IMG/VR virus record: IMGVR_UViG_3300046656_000241
Location: 1-29,903 of that record
Direction: 5' to 3' (one strand)
Source: a virus
DNA: 29,903 bases
Numbering within the stretch: the stretch's first letter is position 1; each line of letters begins with the position of its first letter. Below the pieces are notes generated by a model. It was not told the origin of the DNA and ran no database searches. It saw only the letters and a list, made by a program, of their open reading frames with translations. Shown one piece after another: positions 29,848 to 29,903 of the stretch. The position numbers were made by a program, and so were the translations under genes.

Positions 29848-29903
29848 CCGGCCTGCGGGGCCGCTCGGTGCGAGGCGGGGCCCCACCGCAGCGGGTGTGT
29901 GGG

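Larger units (their letters stand above)
29546..29903. other. Right-end non-coding region with repeats
   Basis: About 358 bases with no convincing gene. It contains two GCGTTTAAACGC copies, an ATCAC-N6-GTGAT palindrome, a TCTGTTAGAC direct repeat, an AT-rich patch near 29800-29812, and a very GC-rich final 80 bases. It lies upstream of the leftward SprT operon, so its promoter should be here, but no clear -35/-10 pair is visible. Confidence 0.65.

Noticed and set aside
1-29903. Window length equal to the SARS-CoV-2 reference genome length
   Set aside because: The content is GC-rich phage DNA with genes on both strands; no coronavirus gene is present. The match in length is coincidence.
1-29903. 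tRNA genes, CRISPR arrays, insertion sequences, integrase
   Set aside because: None could be recognised: no cloverleaf, no regular repeat-spacer array, no transposase or recombinase motifs.

Overview
The window reads as part of the genome of a tailed double-stranded DNA phage with strong G/C preference at third codon positions, so probably a phage of a GC-rich bacterium (Proteobacteria is a guess; nothing here fixes the host). The case rests on three things: large Gln/Ala/Gly-rich virion proteins of the ejection (internal virion) type followed by a one-helix holin-like protein; a phage replication/recombination block (family A DNA polymerase, UDG-like/exonuclease protein, RecA-like ATPase, Fe-S PD-(D/E)XK nuclease, helix-turn-helix proteins); and very dense packing with ATGA, GTGA and TAATG stop/start overlaps. 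Terminase, portal, capsid and a recognisable endolysin are absent and presumably lie left of position 1, so this is not a complete genome.

Layout. (1) 1-8443, rightward: end of an upstream gene, three structural/ejection-type genes including one of 1831 residues, and a holin-like gene. (2) 8449-23029, leftward: a long operon system. From its upstream end: a PEP-utiliser-like enzyme, a protein-tyrosine-phosphatase-like protein, small genes, the PD-(D/E)XK nuclease, the RecA/Sak4-like ATPase, two DNA-binding proteins, small basic proteins, a UDG-like protein fused to the front half of a 3'-5' exonuclease, a deoxyribosyltransferase-like enzyme, the polymerase, a metallophosphatase, then small and membrane proteins. 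(3) 23030-23448: a divergent control region. (4) 23449-27602, rightward: mostly small membrane or unknown proteins and one 653-residue Ala/Pro/Glu-rich protein, punctuated by strong hairpin terminators. (5) 27691-29545, leftward: a SprT-like metalloprotease and small genes. (6) 29546-29903: non-coding, with repeats and a very GC-rich end.

How it fits together. Leftward transcription of the replication block can be read from three sigma-70-like promoters (near 19.2, 16.55 and 16.03 kb) and a weaker one near 23.25 kb. One has a perfect 9-bp inverted repeat over its -10 and another has a palindrome at the expected start site, which suggests repressor control by phage DNA-binding proteins. The ATPase, nuclease, polymerase and UDG/exonuclease form a replication-recombination set; the deoxyribosyltransferase-like and metallophosphatase genes may act on nucleotides.

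The most unusual points are: (a) the polymerase proofreading domain is divided between two separate genes, with Exo I and II motifs in the UDG fusion and Exo III at the start of the polymerase protein about 0.9 kb away; (b) a 12-bp palindrome GCGTTTAAACGC occurs six times exactly and once with one change, only between 23.16 and 29.75 kb; (c) a PEP-utiliser-like histidine-domain protein is translationally coupled to a tyrosine-phosphatase-like protein. All functional calls come from reading motifs by eye; no database search was run.
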